Origin: CAYTAU01 sp964442075
Lineage (GTDB): Bacteria; Bacteroidota; Bacteroidia; Bacteroidales; CAYTAU01
Assembly: GCA_964442075.1 (NCBI GenBank)
Contig: CAYTWH010000011.1
Span: forward strand, 1-64,000
Direction: 5' to 3'
Length of the DNA stretch: 64,000 bases
This document shows, in pieces, positions 38,406-47,894 of the stretch. Under the pieces are notes generated by a model. It had not been told where the DNA came from, did not search any database, and was given only the letters and a program-made list of their open reading frames with translations. The translations under genes and the position numbers were made by a program. How positions within the stretch are numbered: the stretch's first letter is position 1; the number at the start of each line of letters is the position of its first letter.

Positions 38406-38413
38406 CAAAGGTA
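38406..38413 (-). promoter_or_regulatory. Possible -7 box of the cyclophilin gene
   Basis: TACCTTTG on the minus strand, an exact TAnnTTTG, 32 bp before the ATG. No clear -33 TTTG. Confidence 0.4.
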
Positions 38414-38522
38414 TATTTTTCTTTTAGAAAATTGTAGTTTGAAATTGGAAATATTTTTAGTTTATATTATGTATTTCCGCAATTCTTAATAGGAAAGTTC
38501 TTTGTTTTTTTTCATAAAATTT

Positions 38523-40499
38523 ATGTACTTTTACACACATAAATTATATAGTAGCATAAAATTAATAGATTGCAAATTCTTGAATAAACTAAAAAAGAAC
38601 ATACGATTAAATAGAATATTTATAGTTATAATAATTGCATTTTCATTTATTTTATATGGAAACACAATTAATAATGACTATTGTTTGGACGATAATTTTG
38701 TTATTCAGGATAACGAACAGGTTCATAAAGGAATTAAAGGTATTCCCGAAATTCTCACCTCAACATATTCCGAAGGAAAAGGAAGAACATACGGATACAG
38801 ACCTTTTGGAAAAATTACTTTTGCCATTGAATATTCTATATTTGGAGAAAATCCTCATATAAGTCACTTAATTAATATTTTATTGTATGCACTAACAGGG
38901 ATTTTTCTTTTTCTTTTATTAATTAAATTTTTAAATAAATATTCCGTTTGGCTATCATTTATTATAGTATTGCTTTTTTTAGCTCACCCAATTCATACCG
39001 AAGTTGTTGCAAGTCTAAAAAACAGAGAAGAGATTTTGAGTTTTCTAGGAGGATTATCTACTTTATATTTCTTCTATAAGTTTGTAATAAAAAAGAACTG
39101 GCTTTACATTCTTCCTGCTATACTATGTTTTATTCTAGGATATTTGTCAAAAGAAAATATCCTTGTTTTTGCCGCACTTGTTCCCTTAAGTCTTTACTTT
39201 TTCACAAATGCAAACAGCAAGAAGATCTTTTTATCACTTCTATTATTAGCTATTATAGGCTATATCATCAGACAACTAGCACACATCAATTTATCTATCG
39301 ATAAAGAAATGATGTATTTTGAAAACCCTTTATACATTATTAATTCATTAAATAATAGGATTATTATCGGGTTTTCTTCTTTACATGAATATATTAAACT
39401 ATTAGTGTTTCCTTATCCGCTTCGTCATTATTACGGGTATAATATGATACCGTTCTCAACTTGGTTTAGTTTTAGGATTATTATATCTGTAATTTTTCAT
39501 TTATTTATTTTCATCATCGCAATTTTAAATTTTAAAAAAAAGAAAGTTGTTGTTTTTGGAATACTATATTACTTGTTTGCAATTTCAATGTTCTCGAACA
39601 TCTACATACCAGTATCAGGGATTGTTGGAGAAAGATTAGTTTATTCGGCATCCTTAGGATTTAGTATTGTTACAGGCTTTTTATTGTTTAAGCTATTATC
39701 AAAAAACAAAAAAGAATTCGCTATTAATTACAAAATAATTATTGTATTATTAATAATTTTAATCCCATATACTATTGGAACAATTAACAGGAACAAAGCA
39801 TGGAAAGATAATATCACACTATTTGAAAGCGATCATAAACATCTTGAAAATTCTGCAAAAGCAAATGTTCTATACGCTGGAACACTACTGAAAGAAATAA
39901 GAACAAACAAGAATAATACACAGGACAGTAAGAAGCAAATAATACTGAAAAATTCTGTTGATTATTATAAAAGAGGCTTAAAAGTTTATCCCCAATATAC
40001 AAATGCTCTTAAAAATCTTGGGAATATCTATTTTGAATATTATAAAGATTTTAAAACTGCTGAAAAATATTATATTGAAGCTCTTAAAACCGATTCAACA
40101 AATTCTGATATATTACTAAACCTTGGCTATATTTATGAAATTAACAATAATACTACTAAAGCAATGCAATATTATAATATTGCTGTAAAATACGATTCTC
40201 TTAATATTAATGCATTAGAGTTACTTGCAAATATTAATAACAAAACCGGGAACACAAGTAAAGCCATTGAACTTAATAAAGTAATTATGCAAATAGAACC
40301 GAACTCCGATAAACCCTATATAAACATTGGAAATTATTATTTATTTAACTCCGATACAGCAACAGCTGTAAAATATTGGGAAGAAGCTATTGAAAAAGTT
40401 CCAAAAAATGCTAATCTTTGCAATGGACTTTACCGATATTTCCAACAACATGGAGATTCGGCAAAAGCAAAATACTATTTCGACTTATTAAATAAATAA
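38523..40499 (+). CDS. Membrane GT-C-like protein with C-terminal TPRs (TMTC-like)
   Basis: 658 residues from ATG 38523. A TTG at 38502 would add seven codons but is a weak start, and later starts are possible. About ten transmembrane helices span ~30-430. The first periplasmic loop has the acidic pair NDYCLDDNFVIQDN, as in GT-C glycosyltransferases. Residues ~455-655 carry four or five TPRs (ALKNLGNIYFEYYKDFKTAE, PYINIGNYYLFNSDTATAVK). The arrangement matches the TMTC/DUF1736 type of probable O-mannosyltransferases. The actual substrate is unknown. The next gene starts 1 bp after its stop, so they are co-transcribed. Confidence 0.75.
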   Translation: MYFYTHKLYSSIKLIDCKFLNKLKKNIRLNRIFIVIIIAFSFILYGNTINNDYCLDDNFVIQDNEQVHKGIKGIPEILTSTYSEGKGRTYGYRPFGKITFAIEYSIFGENPHISHLINILLYALTGIFLFLLLIKFLNKYSVWLSFIIVLLFLAHPIHTEVVASLKNREEILSFLGGLSTLYFFYKFVIKKNWLYILPAILCFILGYLSKENILVFAALVPLSLYFFTNANSKKIFLSLLLLAIIGYIIRQLAHINLSIDKEMMYFENPLYIINSLNNRIIIGFSSLHEYIKLLVFPYPLRHYYGYNMIPFSTWFSFRIIISVIFHLFIFIIAILNFKKKKVVVFGILYYLFAISMFSNIYIPVSGIVGERLVYSASLGFSIVTGFLLFKLLSKNKKEFAINYKIIIVLLIILIPYTIGTINRNKAWKDNITLFESDHKHLENSAKANVLYAGTLLKEIRTNKNNTQDSKKQIILKNSVDYYKRGLKVYPQYTNALKNLGNIYFEYYKDFKTAEKYYIEALKTDSTNSDILLNLGYIYEINNNTTKAMQYYNIAVKYDSLNINALELLANINNKTGNTSKAIELNKVIMQIEPNSDKPYINIGNYYLFNSDTATAVKYWEEAIEKVPKNANLCNGLYRYFQQHGDSAKAKYYFDLLNK

Positions 40500-40500
40500 A

Positions 40501-41154
40501 ATGAGATTGCACAAAGAAGGATATAAAATCATTATAATTGCAACTTTAATATTTTTATTAATAAATATATTAAGCTATTTCTATTTTAATCATACCTTAT
40601 TTTTTATAATATTTGGTTTAACTTTTCCTATGTTTATATGGATATTTTACTTTTTTAGAAATCCAGAAAGAAAATTAATTATAGATGATAATAAAATTTT
40701 TGCCCCAGCAGATGGGAAAATTGTTGTTATTGAAGAAACAACTGAAAAAGAGTATTTCAATGAAAAAAGATTACAAATATCCATTTTTATGTCTCCGCTT
40801 AATGTGCATGTAAATCGTTACCCTGTTAGCGGGAAAATAACTTATCATAAACACCATCAGGGAAAATATTTGGTTGCATGGCATCCTAAATCTTCAACTG
40901 AAAATGAAAGAACAACAACTGTAATTGAAACCGTAAGCAATGAAAAAATATTAGTACGGCAAATTGCAGGAATAATGGCTCGCAGGATAATATCTTATGT
41001 TAAAATAAATACAGACATAAAGCAAGGAGTTGAACTGGGTTTTATAAGGTTTGGTTCAAGAGTAGACCTCTTTCTTCCTGTTGATTACGATATTAAAGTT
41101 AAATTAAACCAACATGTAAAAGGAAACATTGATATTATTGCTGAAATGAATTAA
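40501..41154 (+). CDS. psd: Phosphatidylserine decarboxylase proenzyme
   Basis: 217 residues, the short form of the family. Two N-terminal hydrophobic segments (~10-52), then FAPADGKIV (68-75), the IFMSPLNVHVNRYPVSGKI core, and the self-cleavage motif FGSRVDLFLP, with Ser ~186 becoming the pyruvoyl group. It makes phosphatidylethanolamine at the inner membrane. pssA often lies next to such genes in Bacteroidota but is not here. It starts 1 bp after the TMTC-like gene. Confidence 0.93.
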   Translation: MRLHKEGYKIIIIATLIFLLINILSYFYFNHTLFFIIFGLTFPMFIWIFYFFRNPERKLIIDDNKIFAPADGKIVVIEETTEKEYFNEKRLQISIFMSPLNVHVNRYPVSGKITYHKHHQGKYLVAWHPKSSTENERTTTVIETVSNEKILVRQIAGIMARRIISYVKINTDIKQGVELGFIRFGSRVDLFLPVDYDIKVKLNQHVKGNIDIIAEMN

Positions 41155-41256
41155 ATTTCTTTTTTCAAACATATTTTGTTGTTATTATTGATATTTTATG
41201 TATTTTTATATTTTTAAATCATAAGGAATAATTAATGTATAATATAAAAACTTAAC

Positions 41257-42765
41257 ATGATGAAAGAAAGCGAAATAGCATTAAATCCTAACATTTTAGT
41301 TAGACATTTAAACAAACCTGCTTGCGAATTTACAATGAATGATATTGTGAAATTCGTTGAAGATTTTGAAATCGAAATGCTTAATTTAAGATATCTGGCA
41401 GACGACGGAAAGCTTAAATCATTAAACTTTGTTATTACAAGTAAAAAGCATTTAATAGAAATTTTATCTTGTGGAGAACGCGTAGATGGTTCAAGTTTAT
41501 TCTCTTATGTAGGTGCAGCATCCAGCGACTTATATGTAATTCCAAGATTTAAAACTGCATTTTTAAATCCATTTTCAGAAGTTCCAACTATTGACATTTT
41601 ATGTTCATTCTACACAAACGATGGCAAACCTTTGGAAAATTCTCCTGAAAATATACTTAAAAAAGCACATGCATCTTTTATGAAATCTACAGGATGTAAA
41701 TTAAAAGCAATGGGAGAATTAGAATACTATGTTATTGGTGAAAAAAAAGAACTATATCCCGCTGAAGATCAAAAGGGTTATCACTCATCGCACCCCTTTA
41801 CAAGTTATGACAATATAAGAAAAGAAGCTTTAAAATTAATTTCTGAATGTGGAGGCTTAATTAAATACGGACATTCTGAAGTTGGTAATTTTTCACTTGA
41901 TGATAAAGCTTATGAACAACATGAAATAGAATTTACACCAATGGACATTGATAAAGCTGCAGACCAACTTGTTATTGCAAAATGGGTATTAAGAACATTA
42001 GGTTATGCTTATGGTGTTGATTTAAGTTTTGCTCCTAAAATTACTGTAGGCAAAGCAGGTAGTGGCTTGCATTTTCACATGCTTGTAGAAAAAGATGGTA
42101 AAAATATAATGACTGATGATAATGGTTTAACTGATACAGCAAAGAAAGTTATTGCAGGATTATTAACTCTTGCTAAACCAATTACAGCTTTTAGTAATAC
42201 AATACCAACTTCTTATTTACGTTTAGTTCCACATCAGGAAGCTCCTACAAATATTTGTTGGGGAGATCGCAATCGTTCTGTTTTGGTACGCGTGCCACTA
42301 GGATGGAATGTTAAAACAAGTATGGTAAAAGATGTAAATCCTCAACAAATTGAAAATGTACCGGAAGCAGCAGGTAAACAAACTGTTGAACTACGCTCCC
42401 CTGATGGTTCTGCAGATATTTATGCTACTCTTGCCGCAATTTGTGTAGCTGCTCAATATGGGATTGAATCTCCTGACTCTTTGAAATTAGCTGAAAAACT
42501 ATATGTTAATGTAAATATATTTAAAGAAGAGCATAAAGACAAGCTTGCTGAGCTTGATTGTTTACCAGCTTCTTGCTTTGAATCTGCTGACGCTTTAAAT
42601 GAAAAAAGAGAATTTTTTGAAAAAAATGGGATTTTCACTAAGGGATATATTGATAATACAATTAAAAAGCTAAAAGAACATAAAGATAATGACCTTAGTG
42701 AAAGACTATATAACAAGAATGATGAAATAAAGAAACTTGTTGATAAATTTTTACATTGTATGTAA
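41257..42765 (+). CDS. glnA: Glutamine synthetase
   Basis: 502 residues. The beta-grasp N-terminal domain holds GERVDGSSLF, and the catalytic domain the Glu ligands in AMGELEYYV and ..HEIEFTPMD. Also present are GSGLHFHMLVEKDGK, NRSVLVRVP and a VELRSPDGSADIY segment. It makes glutamine from glutamate, ammonia and ATP. The length (~500) fits the GlnA-like group common in Bacteroidota. Lone gene, 102 bp after psd. No riboswitch or clear promoter seen. Confidence 0.93.
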   Translation: MMKESEIALNPNILVRHLNKPACEFTMNDIVKFVEDFEIEMLNLRYLADDGKLKSLNFVITSKKHLIEILSCGERVDGSSLFSYVGAASSDLYVIPRFKTAFLNPFSEVPTIDILCSFYTNDGKPLENSPENILKKAHASFMKSTGCKLKAMGELEYYVIGEKKELYPAEDQKGYHSSHPFTSYDNIRKEALKLISECGGLIKYGHSEVGNFSLDDKAYEQHEIEFTPMDIDKAADQLVIAKWVLRTLGYAYGVDLSFAPKITVGKAGSGLHFHMLVEKDGKNIMTDDNGLTDTAKKVIAGLLTLAKPITAFSNTIPTSYLRLVPHQEAPTNICWGDRNRSVLVRVPLGWNVKTSMVKDVNPQQIENVPEAAGKQTVELRSPDGSADIYATLAAICVAAQYGIESPDSLKLAEKLYVNVNIFKEEHKDKLAELDCLPASCFESADALNEKREFFEKNGIFTKGYIDNTIKKLKEHKDNDLSERLYNKNDEIKKLVDKFLHCM

Positions 42766-42839
42766 TTTTAATTAGAGTACAATTTATAAAGTTATTTCAA
42801 CTTGAAATTAACATAAAAATCAAATAGAATAATCTGCTT

Positions 42840-43259
42840 TTATTTATAACTAGAGAATGAAGGGTTTTTCATAGGATTTCCTTTATTATCCCACGAAGTT
42901 TGACGAATATTTTGATTGTCATAGAATGTTATTTCACATTTTTTAATTCCGTTTTTATACCAGTAAATGCATTTGCCATTTTTTCTGCCATTTACGTAAA
43001 CAGAATATCTTTGTTTTTCTCCATTCTTATACCACCACACCCAGTCTCCATGTTTCTTGCCTGCTTTATAAAATCCTCCCATTCCGATACCGCCTCCATT
43101 ATGACTGGTAACACATTTGCCTGAATATGGTTTTGCATCCTCATTATAATACATTAAACCATCTTTATTAACAAGATCATCATAATTAACAGTCTGTTTA
43201 TCCTGGCTATATGAAAACAAACAAAGTAATGTGAAAAATAATATTAAGGTATATTTCAT
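42840..43259 (-). CDS. Secreted MORN/YwqK-like repeat protein
   Basis: 139 residues from ATG 43259 (a TTG eight codons earlier would spoil the signal peptide). Signal MKYTLILFFTLLCLFSYS. Three repeats of the type GxxKHGDWVWWYKNGEKQRYSVYVNG and NGKCIYWYKNGIKKCEITFY. Same class as 22742-23215 but divergent in sequence. Function unknown. Convergent with glnA. Confidence 0.7.
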   Translation of the reverse strand: MKYTLILFFTLLCLFSYSQDKQTVNYDDLVNKDGLMYYNEDAKPYSGKCVTSHNGGGIGMGGFYKAGKKHGDWVWWYKNGEKQRYSVYVNGRKNGKCIYWYKNGIKKCEITFYDNQNIRQTSWDNKGNPMKNPSFSSYK

Positions 43260-43330
43260 TTTTTTAATGAAAAGTAATGACAATTTAATAATTACGTAAA
43301 AAAAACTAAAATGTTATACTTAAGAGTGTT

Positions 43331-44173
43331 TTAAATTGCTTTAAGACTAATATCCAAACTTTTAATTTGATGAGTTAATGCACCTACTGAAATAAAATCA
43401 ACGCCACATTCTGCATATCCTCTTATTGTATCTAAATTAATTCCACCTGAAGATTCCGTTTCATATTTACCATTTACAATTTGAACTGCTTTTTTTGTAT
43501 CCTCATAATTAAAATTATCAAACATAATACGATCTATTCCACCCGTTTCAATAATTTTCTCAACATCTTCAATAGTTCTTGCTTCTATTTCAATTTTTAA
43601 GTTCTTCTTGTTTTTTTCAAGATATTCTTTAACCGATTTTATTACATTTTCAATTCCTCCAGCATAATCAATATGATTATCCTTTATCATTATCATATCA
43701 TACAAGCCCATACGATGATTATACCCACCTCCTATTCTCACCGCTTCTTTTTCAAACAATCGCATACCCGGAGTTGTTTTTCTTGTATCTAAAATCTTTG
43801 TATTCAAACCCTCTAACTTTTTAACATATTGATTAGTTTGAGTTGCGATACCGCTCATTCGCTGCATAATATTAAGAACAAGCCGTTCTGCCAAAAGAAT
43901 TGATTGTATTGGTCCTTCAACCTCAAAAATTATATTACCAAAATTAACTCTAACACCGTCGTTAATAAAAACATTCAATAATAAATCTTTATCAATTTTA
44001 TTAAAAACAATTTGAGCAATATTAACACCAGCAATTATTCCTTCTTGTTTAATCAGTAATTTTGCTTTCCCTATAGTTGATTTTGGTATGCATGCAAGGG
44101 AAGTATGGTCTCCATCACCAATGTCTTCTTTTATTGCATTTTCAATAAAAGCATGCAAGTATTTGCTATTCAT
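43331..44173 (-). CDS. nadC: Nicotinate-nucleotide pyrophosphorylase (carboxylating)
   Basis: 280 residues from ATG 44173 (a TTG two codons upstream is in frame but unlikely). Diagnostic segments: EDIGDGDHTS, the phosphoribosyl-binding ILDTRKTTPGMRLFEK, and MIMIKDNHI. It converts quinolinate and PRPP to nicotinate mononucleotide in NAD synthesis. The start overlaps the DUF4783 stop by 8 bp, so translation is coupled. nadA and nadB are not in the window. Confidence 0.95.
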   Translation of the reverse strand: MNSKYLHAFIENAIKEDIGDGDHTSLACIPKSTIGKAKLLIKQEGIIAGVNIAQIVFNKIDKDLLLNVFINDGVRVNFGNIIFEVEGPIQSILLAERLVLNIMQRMSGIATQTNQYVKKLEGLNTKILDTRKTTPGMRLFEKEAVRIGGGYNHRMGLYDMIMIKDNHIDYAGGIENVIKSVKEYLEKNKKNLKIEIEARTIEDVEKIIETGGIDRIMFDNFNYEDTKKAVQIVNGKYETESSGGINLDTIRGYAECGVDFISVGALTHQIKSLDISLKAI

Positions 44174-44567
44174 CTTCAATTCTTAATTCATGAATATACG
44201 CTTTTCCACCTTTGTCCTTTAGTAGAAAGTATACCCTGTAAGTACCTGTAGAAGTAGATAAATTACCTATTACATATTTTGAGCCATCTTTACCGCCTTC
44301 ATGTAATTTTGAAAAGCCTGAGGGAGAATGTTTTGAGAAAAAATCTTTTATTATTAATTCTGCTTGTGCTTTACTGTAAACTTCTTCATCGCCAAAAATC
44401 TCTAACTCAATATTTGAATTAAAAAATTTTGCCAATTCTTTTGAATTACCTGATTTTAGTGCTATTAATATTTCTTTTGGCACCTCAATTAAAGGGTTTG
44501 AAAATGCACTAAAGTTAAAAATACAAAACACTATTAACGAAATAATTGAGATTCTTAAAACTTTCAT
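44166..44567 (-). CDS. DUF4783 family secreted protein
   Basis: 133 residues. Signal peptide MKVLRISIISLIVFCIFNFSAFS, then a ~105-residue domain of the SnoaL/cystatin-like type (IALKSGNSKELAKFF ... GGKDGSKYVIGNL ... YRVYFLLKD), as in DUF4783 proteins. Function unknown. It sits directly before nadC with overlapping ends, and in my recollection this pairing recurs in Bacteroidota, which suggests only shared expression. Confidence 0.8.
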   Translation of the reverse strand: MKVLRISIISLIVFCIFNFSAFSNPLIEVPKEILIALKSGNSKELAKFFNSNIELEIFGDEEVYSKAQAELIIKDFFSKHSPSGFSKLHEGGKDGSKYVIGNLSTSTGTYRVYFLLKDKGGKAYIHELRIEDE

Positions 44568-44655
44568 GATATATTAAAATTTTTATTAATGAATAACCTT
44601 ACAAAAATTATACCGATACGAAATGAAAATCCAAAATATCATGCAATTTACAAAT

Positions 44656-45582
44656 TTATTTTAAAAGACATAATGATTCTTTCTTATCAATATTTAATTG
44701 AACTTTCAATTGCTCAATACTGTCAAACTTTATTTCATTTCTAATTTTATGCTTTAAAATAATTTTAATTGTTTTATCATATATATTATCATTAAAATCA
44801 AATATATGAACCTCTATCCTTTTATTTCTCACATTGCAAACAGTAGGGTTAAATCCAATATTCAACATCCCTTTGTATTGTTTTTTATCAAACTCAATAA
44901 TTACAGCATATACACCTTCATTTGGAATTAGCTTAAATTTATCAGCTATATGAATATTTGCTGTAGGAAAACCAATTTTATTTCCCAACTCATTGCCCTT
45001 TACCACCTTACCGCTAAACATATAACTATATCCAAGAAATTCTTCAGCAATTGCAATATCTCCTGCATACAAAGCCTCTCGAATTTTTGTAGAACTGATA
45101 TTTATATTTTCATGACTCAAAGCCTCAATTCTTTTTACTTCGAAATTTAATTTATCTGCATATTGTTTTAAATTATCAAATCCACCTTCTCTGTTATTTC
45201 CAAAATGATGGTCATAACCAACAATTAATAAATGAATGTTTAGCTTCTCAACTAGAATATTTTTCACAAAGTCAAAAGAGTTCATTAAAGAAAATTCTTT
45301 TGAAAATTCATGAATTATTAGATGCTCAATTCCAATTTTTTCAAATCTTTCTATCTTTTCTTCTAATGTATTTAATAATGTGATTTTTTCATTGTTGTTA
45401 TTTATAACCAACCTTGGATGAGGCCAAAAGGTAAAAACTACAGTTTCTCCATCATTATCATCGGCTATTTTTTTTAATGAATCAATTACTTTTAAATGTC
45501 CTAAATGTAAACCGTCAAAAGTGCCAACAGTTACAATTGGTTTGCGAATATTATAATTATCTGTATTTTGATAGATCTTCAT
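44656..45582 (-). CDS. ribF: Bifunctional riboflavin kinase / FAD synthetase
   Basis: 308 residues. The N-terminal nucleotidyltransferase has VTVGTFDGLHLGH (17-29) and ISSTKIREAL. The C-terminal kinase has GKVVKGNELGNKIGFPTANI and GVYAVIIEF. It phosphorylates riboflavin to FMN and adenylates FMN to FAD. 88 bp upstream of the DUF4783-nadC pair on the same strand. No FMN riboswitch seen. Confidence 0.95.
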   Translation of the reverse strand: MKIYQNTDNYNIRKPIVTVGTFDGLHLGHLKVIDSLKKIADDNDGETVVFTFWPHPRLVINNNNEKITLLNTLEEKIERFEKIGIEHLIIHEFSKEFSLMNSFDFVKNILVEKLNIHLLIVGYDHHFGNNREGGFDNLKQYADKLNFEVKRIEALSHENINISSTKIREALYAGDIAIAEEFLGYSYMFSGKVVKGNELGNKIGFPTANIHIADKFKLIPNEGVYAVIIEFDKKQYKGMLNIGFNPTVCNVRNKRIEVHIFDFNDNIYDKTIKIILKHKIRNEIKFDSIEQLKVQLNIDKKESLCLLK

Positions 45583-45795
45583 AAATGAAACGTAAAATTA
45601 GAAAAATTCTAAATAATTCAGCAATTCTTAATCAACAATTAGATGGTATGGAAACTCAGTACAATACCATTAAGCCAAATTTCATATTAAAAGCAGTAAA
45701 TTTCTGGATTTTACAATTAATAAATTAGATAATCATCAAGAAAAAAAAATTGGATCTTATATTAACATATTAAAAAAAAGAAAAACTACTATTAA

Positions 45796-46017
45796 TTATT
45801 CACTTCCCTCATCTTTAACATTACACGACTCATTTAGAGAACAATATCCACAAGAAAGATCTTTGTCTTTAATTTCGGGTTTTGCGCATGAATCAATAGA
45901 TTTGTTTTTTTTCTTGGAAAGAAAAATTTTCAATGCCATCGCTCCTACTATAAAAGCAATTAAGATTATTGAAATTATTATGATCTTTAAAATTTCCAAA
46001 AAATATTCTTTTTGCAA
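45796..46017 (-). CDS. Small membrane protein with a Cys-rich tail (NqrM-like?)
   Basis: 73 residues. One transmembrane helix (~10-30), a basic KKKNK stretch, then a tail with four Cys (one at ~43, then a CxxC pair and a further C in SCGYCSLNESC). The plan resembles DUF539/NqrM-type and other small Cys-rich Bacteroidota membrane proteins that help metal or cofactor insertion. This is a guess from layout only. The codon at 46017 is TTG, and a TAAATTTG box overlaps it, so the true start may be further in. Divergent from the M16 gene. Confidence 0.55.
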   Translation of the reverse strand: MQKEYFLEILKIIIISIILIAFIVGAMALKIFLSKKKNKSIDSCAKPEIKDKDLSCGYCSLNESCNVKDEGSE

Positions 46018-46087
46018 ATTTATGAATTATTGTGGAGTTGAAAGTCAAAAAAATAAAATCATTTTTTACTTTTACAGGAATTTAATT

Positions 46088-47308
46088 ATGAAATATTACA
46101 CTCATAAATACAATAACGGTATAAGATTGATCCACAAACATATCCCATCAAAGGTGGCATATTGTGGGTTACTTGTCAATACTGGTTCAAGAGATGAAAC
46201 AGAAAAAGAATTTGGTATTGCACACTTTATTGAACACACCCTTTTTAAGGGGACAGATAAACGAAAATCGTATCATATATTAAATCGGATGGAAAGTGTA
46301 GGAGGAGAAATAGATGCATACACAAGCAAAGAAGAAACATTAATTTATGGCACATTTTTAAACACTTATTATGATAGGTTTTTAGAATTACTTTCCGATA
46401 TAGTTTTTAATTCTACATTTCCACAAAAAGAGTTACAAAAAGAAAAGATAATAGTTTACGACGAAATAAACTCGTATCTCGACACCCCTAACGAATTAAT
46501 TTTTGATGATTTTGAAGAATTGCTTTACAAGGGTCATCCATTAAGTAAGAGTATTTTAGGTAGTCAACAATCTCTAGAAAACATTAATACAAATCATATA
46601 AATAATTTTATTAAAAAAAAATACAATACCGATAATATGGTATTGTGTTCTATTGGAGATATTGATTTTGACAAGGTTAAAGCAATTGCCGATAAGTATT
46701 TTAATAATATTAATTCTAATTTTAGAAAATTCAAGCGTACTAAATTTAATAGTTACAAACCTTTTTCAAAAAAAATTGTAAAAAACACTCATCAGGCTCA
46801 TTGTATAATTGGAAATATTGCATACAGTTCTGTTGATAATAAAAGAACAGGGTTAAACTTGTTAAATAATATAATTGGCGGACAAGGAATGAATTCCAGA
46901 TTGAATTTATCTTTAAGGGAAAAACACGGGCTTGCCTACCACGTTGAATCATCATATAATAAGTATTTCGATACAGGAAATTGGCAGGTATATTTTGGAA
47001 CTGATAAGGAAAATTTAGATTTCAGCATTGAACTTGTAAATAAAGAACTGAAACAAGTTAAAAATAAAAAACTTGGGACTTTACAGTTGCACAGAGCTAA
47101 AAAGCAATTAATTGGTCAGTTGGCAATTTCTGTTGACAATAATGCTAATTTGTTTTTCACATTCAGCAAGAGTTTTTTACTCTATAACAAAGTAGATAGT
47201 CTTGAAACTGTTAGTGAAAAAATTAATAATATTACTTCAGAAGAGTTACTTGAAATTGCAAATAAAATATTTGATTCCAATAAATTATCAACTTTGATTT
47301 ACATTTAA
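46088..47308 (+). CDS. M16 family zinc metallopeptidase
   Basis: 406 residues from ATG 46088. The frame is open to 45863, but that extension lies antisense to the Cys-rich gene and has no family similarity. The inverted zinc motif HFIEH is at 46-50 and the third ligand Glu126 lies in VYDEI, the usual distance of 76. Both M16 halves are present (active ~1-200, inactive ~200-406, with GLAYHVESSYNKY). No signal peptide, so cytoplasmic. The family degrades peptides and processes precursors. Confidence 0.92.
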   Translation: MKYYTHKYNNGIRLIHKHIPSKVAYCGLLVNTGSRDETEKEFGIAHFIEHTLFKGTDKRKSYHILNRMESVGGEIDAYTSKEETLIYGTFLNTYYDRFLELLSDIVFNSTFPQKELQKEKIIVYDEINSYLDTPNELIFDDFEELLYKGHPLSKSILGSQQSLENINTNHINNFIKKKYNTDNMVLCSIGDIDFDKVKAIADKYFNNINSNFRKFKRTKFNSYKPFSKKIVKNTHQAHCIIGNIAYSSVDNKRTGLNLLNNIIGGQGMNSRLNLSLREKHGLAYHVESSYNKYFDTGNWQVYFGTDKENLDFSIELVNKELKQVKNKKLGTLQLHRAKKQLIGQLAISVDNNANLFFTFSKSFLLYNKVDSLETVSEKINNITSEELLEIANKIFDSNKLSTLIYI

Positions 47309-47356
47309 TAATATATCGCCTCTAACGAGGCTTATATTTAGCATCTACGATATATT
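47309..47356. terminator. Nested inverted repeats between convergent genes
   Basis: A perfect GCCTC/GAGGC hairpin (47318-47331) inside a longer AATATATCG / CGATATATT pairing (47309-47356). It lies between the M16 stop and the aroK stop and could terminate both. There is no strong T run. Confidence 0.35.
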
Positions 47357-47394
47357 AAAAAAAGGTTTTCATGTGTTTACCATGAATGATAATT

Positions 47395-47892
47395 TTATAA
47401 ACACAATTGGTATAATTTATTAAGATCAGGATCAATCCCATCAATAGTATATTGTGCTTGCTTATAAAACTTTTCTCTTTTATTTAGTAATTCAACAATT
47501 TTAGCAAGTAGTTTCTCTTTATTAAGTCCTTTCAATAAGGGTCTGTCTGTTTGGGAATTTTCTAAGCGATTAAATAAATCTAATGCAGATAATTTTATAT
47601 AAACAGTAATCCCATTTTTATTCATTAATTCCATATTATCAAAAAAACAAGTAGTACCACCACCTGTAGCAATAACTACATTTTCTTTTTCAATTATTTT
47701 GTTTAGAGCATTTTCTTCTAAATTACGAAAATAATCCTCTCCCCTTTCCGTAAAAATATCACTTATTTGCAGTCCCGATTCTTCTTCAATAACATTGTCA
47801 ATATCAATAAACTGGAGATTTAATTTTTTTGCGATCTTTTCCCCTATACTTGTTTTGCCACTAGCCATAAAACCTATTAGAAATATTCGCAT
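47395..47892 (-). CDS. aroK: Shikimate kinase
   Basis: 165 residues. P-loop GFMASGKTSIG (7-17), FIDIDNVIEEE, the GGGTTCF shikimate-binding loop, and the lid region TDRPLLKGL. It phosphorylates shikimate in the aromatic amino acid pathway. It starts 2 bp after the parC stop codon on the same strand and is probably read with it. Confidence 0.93.
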   Translation of the reverse strand: MRIFLIGFMASGKTSIGEKIAKKLNLQFIDIDNVIEEESGLQISDIFTERGEDYFRNLEENALNKIIEKENVVIATGGGTTCFFDNMELMNKNGITVYIKLSALDLFNRLENSQTDRPLLKGLNKEKLLAKIVELLNKREKFYKQAQYTIDGIDPDLNKLYQLCL

Positions 47893-47894
47893 AT

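Noticed and set aside
45863..46087. 75-codon N-terminal extension of the M16 peptidase
   Set aside because: It has no family similarity, lies antisense to the Cys-rich gene, and a good ATG directly before the M16 domain is at 46088.
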